From Entophlyctis helioformis (taxonomy: Eukaryota > Chytridiomycota > Chytridiomycetes > Chytridiales > Chytriomycetaceae): 37,810 nt of DNA. Every line of letters starts with the position of its first letter. Within the stretch, counting starts at the first letter, position 1. The notes beneath the pieces are model-generated. The model saw nothing but the letters and a program-made list of their open reading frames with translations. It was not told the DNA's origin and made no database searches. The translations under genes and the position numbers were made by a program. This document shows, in pieces, positions 20,957 through 36,008 of the stretch. The stretch is taken from positions 1 through 37,810 of the forward strand of contig JAHLKH010000221.1 in assembly GCA_025526915.1 (NCBI GenBank), in the 5' to 3' direction.

Positions 20957-23673
20957 ATGGTGCACATTGCTGGTCTCGCTGCGGTCGCCGCCCTGCTGTC
21001 TGCTGCGGCAACAGCTGCCACTGCGACATCGGCGACATCGGCGACCATGGCCGTCGGTGGAGACGCCGCCACAGCGACGTACGCCCACACCGCCAACGAC
21101 CGCTTCCTTGCCGTCCATGCCGCTCTGCAGCACCAGACGCCGCCGCATCTGCCTGCACACCGGCTGCAGACACTCCTCGCACGGCCGCCTGCCAGCCAGT
21201 CGCCTGCTGCTCCGGCTGCCCTTGGCCCCCTTATCGACGCCCGCACACAAAGTCCGCTTGACACGGGTGCACGCACGGGTGCACAGGCGGCTGCATCTGT
21301 GCCCCTCGAGCAGCCTCATCCGCTCGCTCGGCTGGCAAAGCGTGCGCTCTCGACAACGTCTGCGAGGCGGTCGCCCACACCGTCACCGTCACCCAAGACA
21401 TCGCCCAAGGCGTCACCATCGCCGTCACCCACACCTTCACGCAAAGCAACGCCAACGCCATCGCCGCCACTTACACCGTCAAGCACACGCCGCGCGACCT
21501 CCACAGCCAAGCTCACCACTGCCAATCTTACCACTGCTGGCAAAGCAACCAGTGCGCCAACCGTGCCACCGCGCCAGACGATGATGACGACAACCCGCTG
21601 TCGCGGCCATCCGGCGCACCGCAGCTGTCGCGACCCCGCCCGCCCCTGCGTCGACCCAACCCGTCCAACCCGTCCTCGCCCGCCGTCGTCAACGACTCGG
21701 CCATCTCGCAGTCGGCCGTCTTTGGCGTCCCCGTCCCGCTCTCCGCAAACAGCGCCGTGTTCATCAAGACCACGGCTGTGCTCGTCAGCTTGGCCGCTGC
21801 GTTCATCGTCGTGTTTGCCGTGTTCTCGAGCAATGTCCGTCGCCAGCTCGACGCGCTCCGGAGAGATGCCAGCACGGGTGCCGACGCGTCCCTCCCCACA
21901 GCTGGGTCTGGTAGTAGCGACAGCGGCGGGCCTGGTCGCAGACCTGGTGGGGCGGGTCCAGCTGGTGGAGCTGGCGGCGCATATGAGGGCTATCGGATGG
22001 AGATTATCACGGTCGACCCGCAGACACAGGCGACGAGGCCTGCGTTCTTGGCGTCCGGGGGGCACTCGCAGCTGCCGGCATTATCGCACGCGATGGCGCC
22101 GCAGTTGCCGTTGCCGTCGTCGTATGCCGATGCACGCCAGGAAGAGGATCTCGCGTGGTGTGCGCCGCATGTCGTCTATGGCTTGCGTGCCCCCATCGAG
22201 TTTGGGCGGTTGGCGCGCGACGACCCGCTTGCACGCGTGCCGCTTGCTGTTCCGCCTGCTGCTGCGGCGGCTGCAGTCTCGGCGCCACTGCCACGCAGGG
22301 TCGACGCCATCCAGGGCCATGCCAGCAGTGCGCGGTCGAGTCAGCGCTACTCGGCTCTCTCGACCACGGCGTTTGTCGGTGGCGTCGACACAGAGACGGT
22401 CCTGTCGTCCCACTCGTCATCGCACCTGTCCACGTCTGCCGCGGTTGGCGCTGTCGGCGACCTCCCAGCCGCGGGTGCACCGACCGTGTTTGCAATGCCG
22501 TACACGGCCATGCCGCCGCCGAACCGCGCGTTGCCGCCTCTGCCGCCTCCCAAGATCGCGCTGCCGCCGTTGCCGCCGCTACAGCCGCTGCCGCCCCTCC
22601 CGCCATTTGCCTCGCTGTTCTCCCAACAACCGACGCCGGCTCGGCCGAGCCAGGGCATGTGGCTCAATGACACGTCCAGCGACGACAGCACGGAAACCGA
22701 CTCGCTTGGTGGCACGCTTATCCGCGCATACAGCCACGAAACCGTGCGGATCTCGAGCAAACCGCCCCTGCTCCCGCACCATCGCAACACCACTGCCGGC
22801 AGTGGCGACAGCGGTGACGGTGACGGCGACGGCAGCGGCTTCTTGCAGCCGATCGGCTTGGCGACCACGTATCCTCTGTTCCCCAACAACGACCTCGGAC
22901 TCGGCTCTGTCGTTGACTATTGGTCGTTTGCCGAGCCCTCGGAGATCTCGTCGCGCAACTCGCTCCGCCGGTCGCGCAACTGGCTACGCCGACGTCACCG
23001 CACGCAGTCGTCGTTTGCGGACGAAGTCATCATTGACGATGACACGGCCGATCGCCGCACGAGCTCCGGGTACAGAAGCTCGGGTGGCGCTGTGTCGCGT
23101 CGACGCACGCGCGGCAGCGATGATGTGAGCTTGCTGCTCGGCCGCAGTGACGATCGACGTCGTGCTCGACGCACCCGCGGGAAGAGTATCGACAGCCGTG
23201 TCGTGTGGATGGCGTGGCAGGCTGTACCGCATCCGGCCAACAAGTGGTTGACGTACGACGACTCGGACGATGATGATGAGTCGGTTGGCTCGATGGACGA
23301 CCCTGCCGATCGCGATCGCGACCGCAGCCCCCGTCGCCGCTCAACTCGTGCCAGCATTGCCAGTAGCCGCAGTCGCAGCCGGCCGCGCCACGCGTCGGGC
23401 GGCTCGGCATCCACGCCCTCACCCCGCCGCCGCAACAGCAGTGTTGCCACCTCGCCCTCGCACACCCTCAAGCGCTCCGTGTCCGAACGGTCACGCCGCA
23501 AGAGTGCCGTGAGTGCACGCTACGAAGCGAGTTTCGGCCACGTGCAATCCGCGCGCCGACGCAGCACCCTTTCCCGCAAACGTGGCGGCAGTTTCACCAA
23601 GAGCCGCGCTTCCCTCGCTGACGCTGTTGCCCTCAAATCCCGCCCGGCTTCTGGCCCTGCTGCCGGTCCTTGA
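20957..23673 (+). CDS. Gene G: single-pass membrane protein with poly-Pro and Arg/Ser-rich tail
   Basis: Family not recognised. It starts at ATG 20957 with a signal peptide (MVHIAGLAAVAALLSAAATA). The ectodomain is Ala/Pro-rich, then Ser/Thr/Pro/Lys-rich (SPSPSPTPSRKATPTPSP). The frame then moves by one base between about 21340 and 21600, best placed near 21575-21600, where the other frame begins DDDDDNPLSRPSG. Either one base is missing or a small intron is unrecognised. The second frame carries the helix (TTAVLVSLAAAFIVVFAVF), a basic stop-transfer (NVRRQLDALRRD), a Gly-rich hinge, a conserved-looking 60-residue segment, PPLPPPKIALPPLPPLQPLP, an acidic Ser/Asp patch and a strongly basic Arg/Ser-rich C-terminus (RDRDRSPRRRS). 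Corrected length is about 905 residues. The LPPLPP runs could bind SH3 or EVH1 domains; this is inference. Confidence 0.7.
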
Positions 23674-23707
23674 GCCCGCCCCGTCGCGTGTCTTGTGGCT
23701 TGCCAAA

Positions 23708-23716
23708 TATATATAC
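23708..23716 (+). promoter_or_regulatory. TATA-like element, gene G 3' flank or gene H promoter
   Basis: TATATATAC lies 35 bp after the gene G stop and about 690 bp before the proposed gene H start. It could be a TATA box for a gene H transcript with a spliced leader, or a yeast-type TATATA polyadenylation efficiency element for gene G. The sequence alone does not decide. Confidence 0.35.
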
Positions 23717-24223
23717 ATTATTGCGATCCGGCTGTGGGTTCCTTGCGCGTGACTGGCCGGTGCTTGGACGCTGGATGCACGGCAGTGGCAAGGGAGGGAG
23801 TGTCCCAAGGCAGTTCTTTGATGCGGTGCAGCGGTCACATGCGGAGCGCGACAGCATGGGTACGTGGGCCGCGCGCGTCGCAAACTCCGACTCCGCTCGG
23901 TGGTTGGCAGCGTGAGCGCGCCACACGCACGGAGCCACGCCTGGCACACCACCTGCCCGGCAGGCGGGTTGTTGGCCGCTCCGCTCGACTGCGGCCGCTG
24001 ATGGCCGCTTATGGCCGCGTGGAGGTGCCGATGGTGGCAGTGGTTGGCGCGGTCGCAGTGGTGGCGTGGCAGCCGCCGCGTCTTGCACGCTGCCGCCTTC
24101 CCGCCAGATCCCGCTCGGCTTGCCGGCCCTTTTACATCCACACGCACGACGCACTGCACTCTGGCCGTCTGCTGCTCCCTCGCCCGCCTGCCCTCGACGG
24201 TCCGCGCAGCACCTGCCTGCCCT

Positions 24224-24320
24224 GTAAGTCGTCGCCTTCGTCGCTGTCGTCGCCCGACCGTGTCTGCCACTCATGCACTCGCTCCGACCCGCCGCCGCAC
24301 GGCGTGCAGCCACCCCACAG
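24224..24320 (+). other. Candidate 5'-leader intron of gene H
   Basis: The donor GTAAGT at 24224 and the acceptor CCCCACAG ending at 24320 bound a 97-nt intron, of normal size for this region. The upstream exon has no plausible coding content in the matching frame (Trp/Arg-rich), so the intron is probably in the 5' untranslated region. Confidence 0.4.
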
Positions 24321-24404
24321 ACGGCTCCTCCTCAACACCCGCCGCGCACAGACACAGACACACACAGCAAGCTGCGCACCTCGCCCGTTCATCCTGCTGG
24401 CGGC

Positions 24405-27400
24405 ATGCTGCAACCCACCCGCTCGCTGCGACACGCTGCCCATGGCATGCTGTTTGCACAGCAGCGCGCGCCGCACCGCAACAGCAGCAGCAGCAGCAGC
24501 AGCGACTACAGCGGCGGCATCTCCAACGACGACGACGACAACGACAACAGCACATCGGCCGCGGCTCGCCGGTCGCGACGCCGGCCTCCTGAGCGGTCGC
24601 CGATGATGGCGGCGTGGACGCTCGGCTGGATGGTGCTTGTGCTGCTCATCACGGCGGCTGCCGTTCAACGTGCGGCGGCGTTTCCTCTTCCTGCATCCCC
24701 TGCGGGCAAGCGCGCTGGAAAGGCTGCCAAAGCGGACAGCCCGGCTACTGCTGCTGCTGCCGCCGCCATCGACGCACCTGCTGCACTCAAGCCAACGGTT
24801 CCGGCTGCCAAGGATCTGTCCGGCAGCGACACCAGCGACGCCAGCAGCGGCGCGAGTGCGAGTGCGAGTGCGAGCTCGCCGTCCAGTGGTGGCACCAAGG
24901 CCGATGCGGAAATCCCTCCAGCTGCTTCGCTACCCTTGCCCACTCCCTCGTCCTCGCCTACGCCGTCGCCTGCGCCCGTTCGTGCTTCACCACGATCACC
25001 ACCACCACCGCCGCCGCCACCGCCGCCACCTTCCCCCTCTGTCAAAGAGCCAGCCAAACAAAACTCCGACGCGAGCGCCGATTCCGGACGCGTCGAGTCC
25101 GACCCACCTGTTCGCACAACGCCCATCGCCTCGCCATCCAGTACCCAGGCTGACGGCGACGCTGACCAAACTGCGTTGCCTGACAAGGTGCGTGTGCCGC
25201 CTGCCAGGCTGTGCAGGGTGCGTCATTCACTGCTGACACCATGACGCGCGCCGCTTGAAACAAACAGCCGTCGCCGGCCGGCCAGGAGAGCAAGGCTGTC
25301 AAGGCTGTCAAGGCTGTCAAGGCTGTTAAGGCTGAACCGCCAGCCGATTCTGCTGCTGCTGGAACCCTGGATGCCGAGTCTGCAGAGCCTTCCAAAACAC
25401 CCGAGCTTCCGTCAACCGCAGCCGGTAGACCGACGTCAACAACTGAAACGCCTGCCGAGACGCCGATCGAGACGCCAATTGAGACACCTGAGCCGTCGAC
25501 GACAACGGCGGCTAGATCGACCGCACCCGAAGAACCAGCCGTAACGACTGACGAGTTGGCAACAACAACGCCGCTCATTGTTCAGACAAGCCCAGCCGAG
25601 GTGCCCGTGATCGAGTCACCATCGTCGCCAGACTTTCCCAAATCCACGCAGCAGCAGCAGAAGCAGCAGGACGATGTCGAGCCAACAGCAGCCGCATCCG
25701 AGACTGTCAAAGCTGCATCGACTGAGGTTGTTCCGCAGCCTGTGACGACACCCACTGCAACCGTGGCCGAGGCTGTACCGATCACGCCTGAGGTTGTCGC
25801 GACCAGCACTTCAACTGCCGTTACTGAGCCGCAGGATGTAGAGACGGCATCCGCTGTTGCTACCATCTCGCAGCAGTCGCAGTCGACCGACCTGCTTGAG
25901 CAGCCCCCCAGCAGCACGTCGGTATCGCAATCGGCTCTCATTGACCTGGACATCCCGCTGACTAAGCCCACGCCTGAGGCCGATGCCGAGTCTACGTCGA
26001 CGGACGTGTCTGCTACGAGTAGCTTGGCTGAGACGAACACTGCTCCATCGGCTCCAACATCGGACGCCGACACTGGATCTGCAACGCTGGAGACTGCCGC
26101 CGCGTCCACATTGAGCAGCATCGACGGCACATCAACCAGCATCTCGAACGACGCGATCACAACCACGGATCTGCCAGAAACCACGGCTCCAGGGGAAACA
26201 TCAACTGCAACACAGACGCAAACAGCCACATCGACTCGCAGGCTGTCGATCAAGGAGCTGCAGTCGCTGGTCGACTCCGGATCCATCACCCTGCCCGATT
26301 TCTCCAACTTTATCATCGTCGGCGGCGGTGTCGGGCAGGCCATCCCAGACATCATCCCTACCTCCGCAACCAATGTCGCAACGACCACCACATCCGCGGT
26401 CGAATCCACTGAAACCGCGGCAGCGACTCTTGTGCCAAACGCTACCCCCAACGACGCGACCAACGGGCTTGCAAACGACATCTTGCCGAGTGTTGATGTG
26501 CCCACGTCCGTCCCGGTGGCTGTTGACAGCCTTTCCAGCGTGCCGACGGATACAAGTACACCAATCGCTGCGGTCGTTTCAGATGCTTTGCCTGTCGCTA
26601 CTCTTCTACCGGCAATTGATACTCCGAGCGCTCCGTCGCAACTGCCGCCTGCTGTTCAAGTGCCCGTTGATGACGTGCAGGTTGTCACGAATGTCATCCC
26701 AGATGTCGCGCCGGTTGTCACGAATGCCATCCCTGATGTCGTGCCTCCGGTCGCCAACCCGCCATCGCCGGCCGAGCAGCCTCAGCCACCAGCCGGCAAC
26801 AACGGTGGCAACCGTGACAACGCGGAACCAGTCGTCGCGGTGCCCACAAACCCAGTCGCAGTCGTCACAGATGTCATTCCGGATCAGCCGGTCGCCGTCC
26901 CAACTGTGCCGCCATCGCCAGTCGAGCAGCAGCAGCCCGCAGCAACCGCCTGCTGACATCACGCCACCGCCGAGCCCATCGCCATCGCCACGCCTGTCCA
27001 TCGAAGAGCTGCAGGCTCTGATTGCTGCTGGATCGATCACGCTGCCCGACTTTGGCAAGTTTATCGTCGTCGGTGGTGGTGCTGGGCAGATCATCCCTGC
27101 GCCGCCTGCAACACCTCCTCCAGTCCCAGCCACGATCCCACCGGTCGTTGCCAGCCCGTTGCCCCTTCCGAACCTGCCTGATGTTATTCCGGATCCTGCT
27201 CCTGTCGCGCCCGCTGTTCAAGTGCCTGCTGTTCAAGTGCCCGCTGATCCTGTCGCTGTTGTCACGAATGTGATCCCAGATGTCGTGCCGGTTGTCACGA
27301 ACGCGATTCCAGACGTCGTGCCTCCGGTCGCCAACCCGCCATCGCCAGCCGAGCAGCCTCAGCCAGCAGCCGGCAACAACGGTGGCAACCGTGACAACGC

Positions 27401-28666
27401 GGAACCAGTCGTCGTGGTGCCCACAAACCCAGTCGCAGTCGTCACAGATGTCATTCCGGATCAGCCGGTCGCCGTCCCAACTGTGCCGCCATCGCCAGTC
27501 GAGCAGCAGCAGCAGCAGCCGCAGCAACCGCCTGCTGACATCACGCCACCGCCGAGCCCATCGCCATCGCCACGCCTGTCCATCGAAGAGCTGCAGGCTC
27601 TGATTGCTGCTGGATCGATCACGCTGCCCGACTTTGGCAAGTTTATCGTCGTCGGTGGTGGTGCTGGGCAGATCATCCCTGCGCCGCCTGCAACACCTCC
27701 TCCAGTCCCAGCCACGATCCCACCGGTCGTTGCCAGCCCGTTGCCGCTTCCGAACCTGCCTGCTGTTGTTCCGGATCCTGCTCCTGTCGCGCCCGCTGTT
27801 CAAGTGCCTGCTGTCCAAGTGCCCGCTGATCCTGTCGCTGTTGTCACGAATGTGATCCCAGATGTCGTGCCGGTTGTCACGAACGCGATTCCAGACGTCG
27901 TGCCTCCGGTCGCCAACCCGCCATCGCCGGCCGAGCAGCCTCAGCCAGCAGCCGGCAACAACGGTGGCAACGGTGACAACGCGGAACCAGTCCTCGTGGT
28001 GCCCACAAACCCAGTCGCAGTCGTCACTGATGCCATTCCGGATCAGCCGGTCGCCGTCCCAACTGTGCCGCCATCGCCAGTCGAGCAGCAGCAGCAGCAG
28101 CAACCGCCTGCTGACATCACGCCACCTCCCGGCCCATCGCCATCAAGGCTTCCAACACTTGAAGAGCTGCAGACACTCGTCGCGTCTGCATCGATCACGC
28201 TACCCGACTTTGGCGAGTTCATTATAGTCGGCGGTGGTGCTGGGCAGGTCATCCCGGCGCCGTCTGCAACACCGCCTCCGCCTCCACCGCCTCCACCTGC
28301 CCAGCCGACAGCCGATGGATCTGCGCCTGCTGTTGATGATCGCGGATCACCGCCACTGCCGCCACTACCAACCCTCGTACCGCCAGTGACTCCACAAGAT
28401 CCATTGCCTGTCGTCCCAGTTGTTCCTGCCATCCCTGTCGACCCTGCTGTGCCAGCCGTCCCTGCCGTGCCCGCTGTAACAGATGTACTTGGCGTGCCAA
28501 GCGATACACCGCAGCCGCCACAGGATCCCGCGGCCGTTCCGGCTGACGGTCAGCAATTGCCTGCCGTCGTCCTTGATGGCCAGCCGCAAGTTCCGCAAGT
28601 CCCACAAGCGCCAGGACAGCCGACTCTTCCAGTTGCGCCGTCATCTCTGCCGACCGATCTGCCTGC

Positions 28667-28710
<44 letters not shown>

Positions 28711-31218
28711 GATCACCGGCGACGGATGGAGTGATCGTGCAACCAGTCGGCCAGCCAGCAGCAGATCCCGCGGTCATCCCAGACACAGTGACTGTGCCAG
28801 TCAATGGCAGTGTGCCTCTCCCTGTCATTGCCTCTGGGGGAGCGGCCCCAACGACCGATCAGGCCGTGCCTGGCAGTCCGATCTCGGCGGCCCCAGGCCA
28901 ACCTGGCCAGCCGCAAGGCCAGGGTGCCGGACAGCAACCACCACAGCAGGCTTCACAAGGAGTCGCAGCTGCTCCTGGATCCCAACCCACACGGGTGTCC
29001 AGCGACGTCGTGCTGGACGGCGGTGCAGACGGCGTTCCAGACGTGCAAGTCGTCGATGTGCCCGAGGTCGACGTTCCTGTTTCGGGCAGCCCTCGAAGCA
29101 ACACCGCCGGCCAGCCATCAGAGTCCGACCCCAGGATTGTAAGTGATCGTCCTCGTGTCGCGATGCATTCTTGCTACGCGTTTCGTTTTAACGCGCAACT
29201 AACGCGCGGCTGTGCACCAAACACCTTGCTTTGAGCAGGCTCCAGCAGTCAATGTTGCTTTGCCAAACCAGCAGAGCTCTGAAAGCCAGTCAGAGTCTTC
29301 ATCGGGCCTTCCTGGTGCTGTTCCTGTCCCGCCGCGTCCGTCTGGCCAAACCGACGGCGTTGTGCAGATCAACACAAGCCCAACAGGCGACGATACCCCT
29401 CTAGGCAACCAGCCAAACAGCGGCACAAGCCCCGCTGAATCCGCAAGCTCATCGTCAGGATCGTCGTCCTTCTCCAACATTATCGGCATGGCGGCGGCTG
29501 GCGTCGTTGTTGGCGCAGTCGTGGTTGGATCAGCTGTCTTTGCGAGTAGGGATCCTTCGGTATGTGTCACGACCATGCATTCACGTTGCCAATCAGCGTT
29601 GCTGACTTTGCGTTTGTGACCACAGAACGGCAGCACTGGCCAACCGCCGTCAGACTCGTCCGTTGATTCGGTCGAGAAGGGCTTGGCCACTGACGAGTTC
29701 TCTGGCCCGCCCCCACCGGTGTCAATCCTCGATGTGGTCATTCCAATGCCGCCACTGAGTCCAATGCAAGCCGACGAAACGGTAGACGAGCGCGCTTTTG
29801 CCACGCTCAAGAACCTGGTGGTCACGAATCCAGACGTCTCGGTAGTGTCCACCGACCAGCCAATGGCCATTGATCTCAACCGTGCCGCCGAACAACAGCT
29901 GCGCGGAGAACTCAACGCCGAGGCCATCATCGCCATGAACCTGCCCCTTCCGCCTGGAGCCGTGCCACCGCGCAAGGCGTCGGCCGGTGCCGTTGCTGCA
30001 CGCAGCCAGGCTGCTGCACGTGTCCTCCCTGCCATTGCGATCCCTGCTCACAAGAGCACCAGACCCAGCCTGTCTGTACAGCCGCCGAGGCTTCATCGTG
30101 GCTCGAGAGCCGTGCCGACTTCCCGAGGCGTGCCAAGCATGAGCCACCTGTCCATCTACTCGACCGTCGAATTCAACAAGTACAGCAGCGCATTGACTGG
30201 CCGCGTCCAACACATGCGCCATCACTCGGATCAGTCGGGCTTCTCGTCATCGTCGCGCGAATTCGACTTTATGAGCGTTGCTGGAGACGGACCCCTGGCT
30301 GCCAGCCTCGACCGTCCACCACGTCCGCGCTACGCAGAATCTCACAAGAGCATGCATTCCGATACGCATGCGTGGCGCATGTCGCGCATCTCGAAGCGCT
30401 TGTCCGACGCGACCGACGGCGACTTTGACGTCATTTCTCCTGCCCAGTCTGACGACTCTGCCGGGCTTACGCCAAAGGCGTCCCAGTCTGCCCACGCCGA
30501 CTTGGTCCATGACGCGAACCGCCTCAGCAGCACCGAGACGATTGTCAGCATCAGCCCAGGCGGCGTCCAGTCGGAGCAGCAGGACTATGACTACTACTAC
30601 AACTCGATGGAGTGGCCGCAAGCGCGCCAGGCATCCGATGGTTCAGCGCCGCAGTCCGAGTCTATCCCTGGATCCGCCGCCATGTGCTCGTTCATGACCG
30701 TGGAGGAGTTGTCATATCTGGGCGGATTCTCGCCCATTGGCCATGCGAGCATGATGACTGTCGACACGCCGTCAGCGCCATCGCCGCTTGTCTCGAGTGC
30801 CGCTCAGGACGTTGCTTTCCCTGCGTCGTCGGCTGTTTCCAAGACTGCCACCAAGCCCTCTGGCCGCATTCTTCCTGGCTCAGACGACGAGCTGACAGAG
30901 ACCGAGGAAGGGAGTGCCTGGTACTCTGACGACTCGAGCATATCGTATGGCGGTCCCGGCATCTTTGCGACATCTGCTGCGCATCGGCTGGCGGGTTTGG
31001 CCGCAGCTGCAGCCGACTACCACGCCAACATGAACCAATCGGTCACTGATGCCACGTTTACGGCTATTGGTGTCCATGGTGTCGCATCTGCCCAGCACAG
31101 CAGCAAGCCCACATCGCCGGCATCTGCCAGCGACGATCTCTCTGTTTGGATCATTGCCGATGCCGTCGACACGCACGGCATACCAGACTTTCGGCTGAAG
31201 CAGCAGTCTGCCCTGTAA
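24405..31218 (+). CDS. Gene H: giant mucin-like single-pass membrane protein with internal repeats
   Basis: Family not recognised. Exons: 24405-25187, 25268-29138, 29239-29559, 29626-31218. All three introns are phase 0 (80, 100 and 66 nt; donors GTGCGT, GTAAGT, GTATGT; CAG acceptors). About 2,190 residues. The start is uncertain: 24405 gives a Ser/Asp-rich lead before the hydrophobic segment; 24603 would start the signal peptide directly (MMAAWTLGWMVLVLLITAAA). The ectodomain is huge: Pro/Ser/Ala, then a KAV repeat, a long Thr/Ser/Glu/Pro stem, four copies of a 36-residue module centred on SITLPDF and VGGG, two of them inside near-identical 0.58-kb tandem units, and a VPVPVP run. One extra C at 26936-26938 breaks the frame in the first repeat. 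The helix (IIGMAAAGVVVGAVVVGSAV) is in exon 3. The tail holds IYSTVEF and YYYNSMEW, both with counterparts in gene E. An adhesin or wall sensor is plausible by layout only. Confidence 0.75.
25287..25335 (+). repeat. 9-bp repeat encoding KAV
   Basis: Five near-identical AAGGCTGTC units at the start of exon 2 of gene H. They encode Lys-Ala-Val repeats directly after the first intron. Confidence 0.85.
26240..26347 (+). repeat. 36-residue module, copy 1 (divergent)
   Basis: It encodes RLSIKELQSLVDSGS then ITLPDFSNFIIVGGG and ends in IP. It is about 750 bp before copy 2 and differs from it at many positions, so it is the older copy. Confidence 0.8.
26682..28145 (+). repeat. Internal tandem repeat of about 0.58 kb in gene H, about 2.5 copies
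   Basis: A partial copy runs 26682-26990, followed by two nearly identical full units, 26991-27572 (582 bp) and 27573-28145 (573 bp). The 9-bp length difference lies in the CAG/CCG run before the PPADITPPP segment. Each unit carries one 36-residue SITLPDF module (26991-27098 and 27573-27680) and the NVIPDVVPVVTNAIPDVVPP segment. The near identity indicates recent duplication or homogenisation. Confidence 0.9.
28146..28256 (+). repeat. 36-residue module, copy 4 (divergent)
   Basis: It encodes RLPTLEELQTLVASAS then ITLPDFGEFIIVGGG and ends in VIP. It follows the two near-identical units and is diverged from them. Confidence 0.8.
28668..28710 (+). repeat. Six-base repeat (GTCCCT)n encoding Val-Pro
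   Basis: About seven perfect units encode a VPVPVP run in the ectodomain of gene H. Perfect repetition suggests length instability. Confidence 0.9.
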
Positions 31219-31426
31219 ATGGCGCACGCATTCCTTTCATTCCTTTTTTTCGACCTACTCTTGTTCGCCTGTTGATCATTTACGTCGCGATCCACCTGGA
31301 CTGGACGTGCACATGTGTCTTTTGATGTTGATATGATACGTGATCCCAACTACCAATAAGAAACTTCAAAAACCCTTATACATTCAGCTGGTATGAGTTG
31401 AGCAAGTTCATTAGTCTATGCGAGTA
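31219..31426. terminator. Convergent 3' flank of gene H and the second ABCC gene
   Basis: This 208-bp stretch lies between two convergent stop codons and is more AT-rich than its surroundings. It contains a T-run at about 31243 and an AATAAG hexamer at about 31355 on the plus strand, a possible polyadenylation signal variant. Exact cleavage sites cannot be told. Confidence 0.4.

Positions 31427-36008
<4,582 letters not shown>

Larger units (their letters stand above)
23674..24404 (+). other. Intergenic and 5' leader region of gene H
   Basis: No gene is evident. The stretch holds a TATATATAC element at 23708-23716, a GGCCGCTGATGGCCGC-type repeat near 23990-24020, and a strong GTAAGT donor at 24224 that suggests a spliced 5' leader for gene H. 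Frames open across it are Arg/Trp/Cys-rich and look non-coding. Confidence 0.45.

Noticed and set aside
26930..26960. Programmed frameshifting in gene H
   Set aside because: The sister repeat lacks the extra base and needs no shift, and there is no slippery site or structure common to the other frame changes. Base-call error or mutation is simpler.
6730..31218. Assignment of the array to WSC or Mid2 stress sensors
   Set aside because: No cysteine-rich WSC domain is present and no sequence match could be recognised. Only the general plan is similar, so no name was given.
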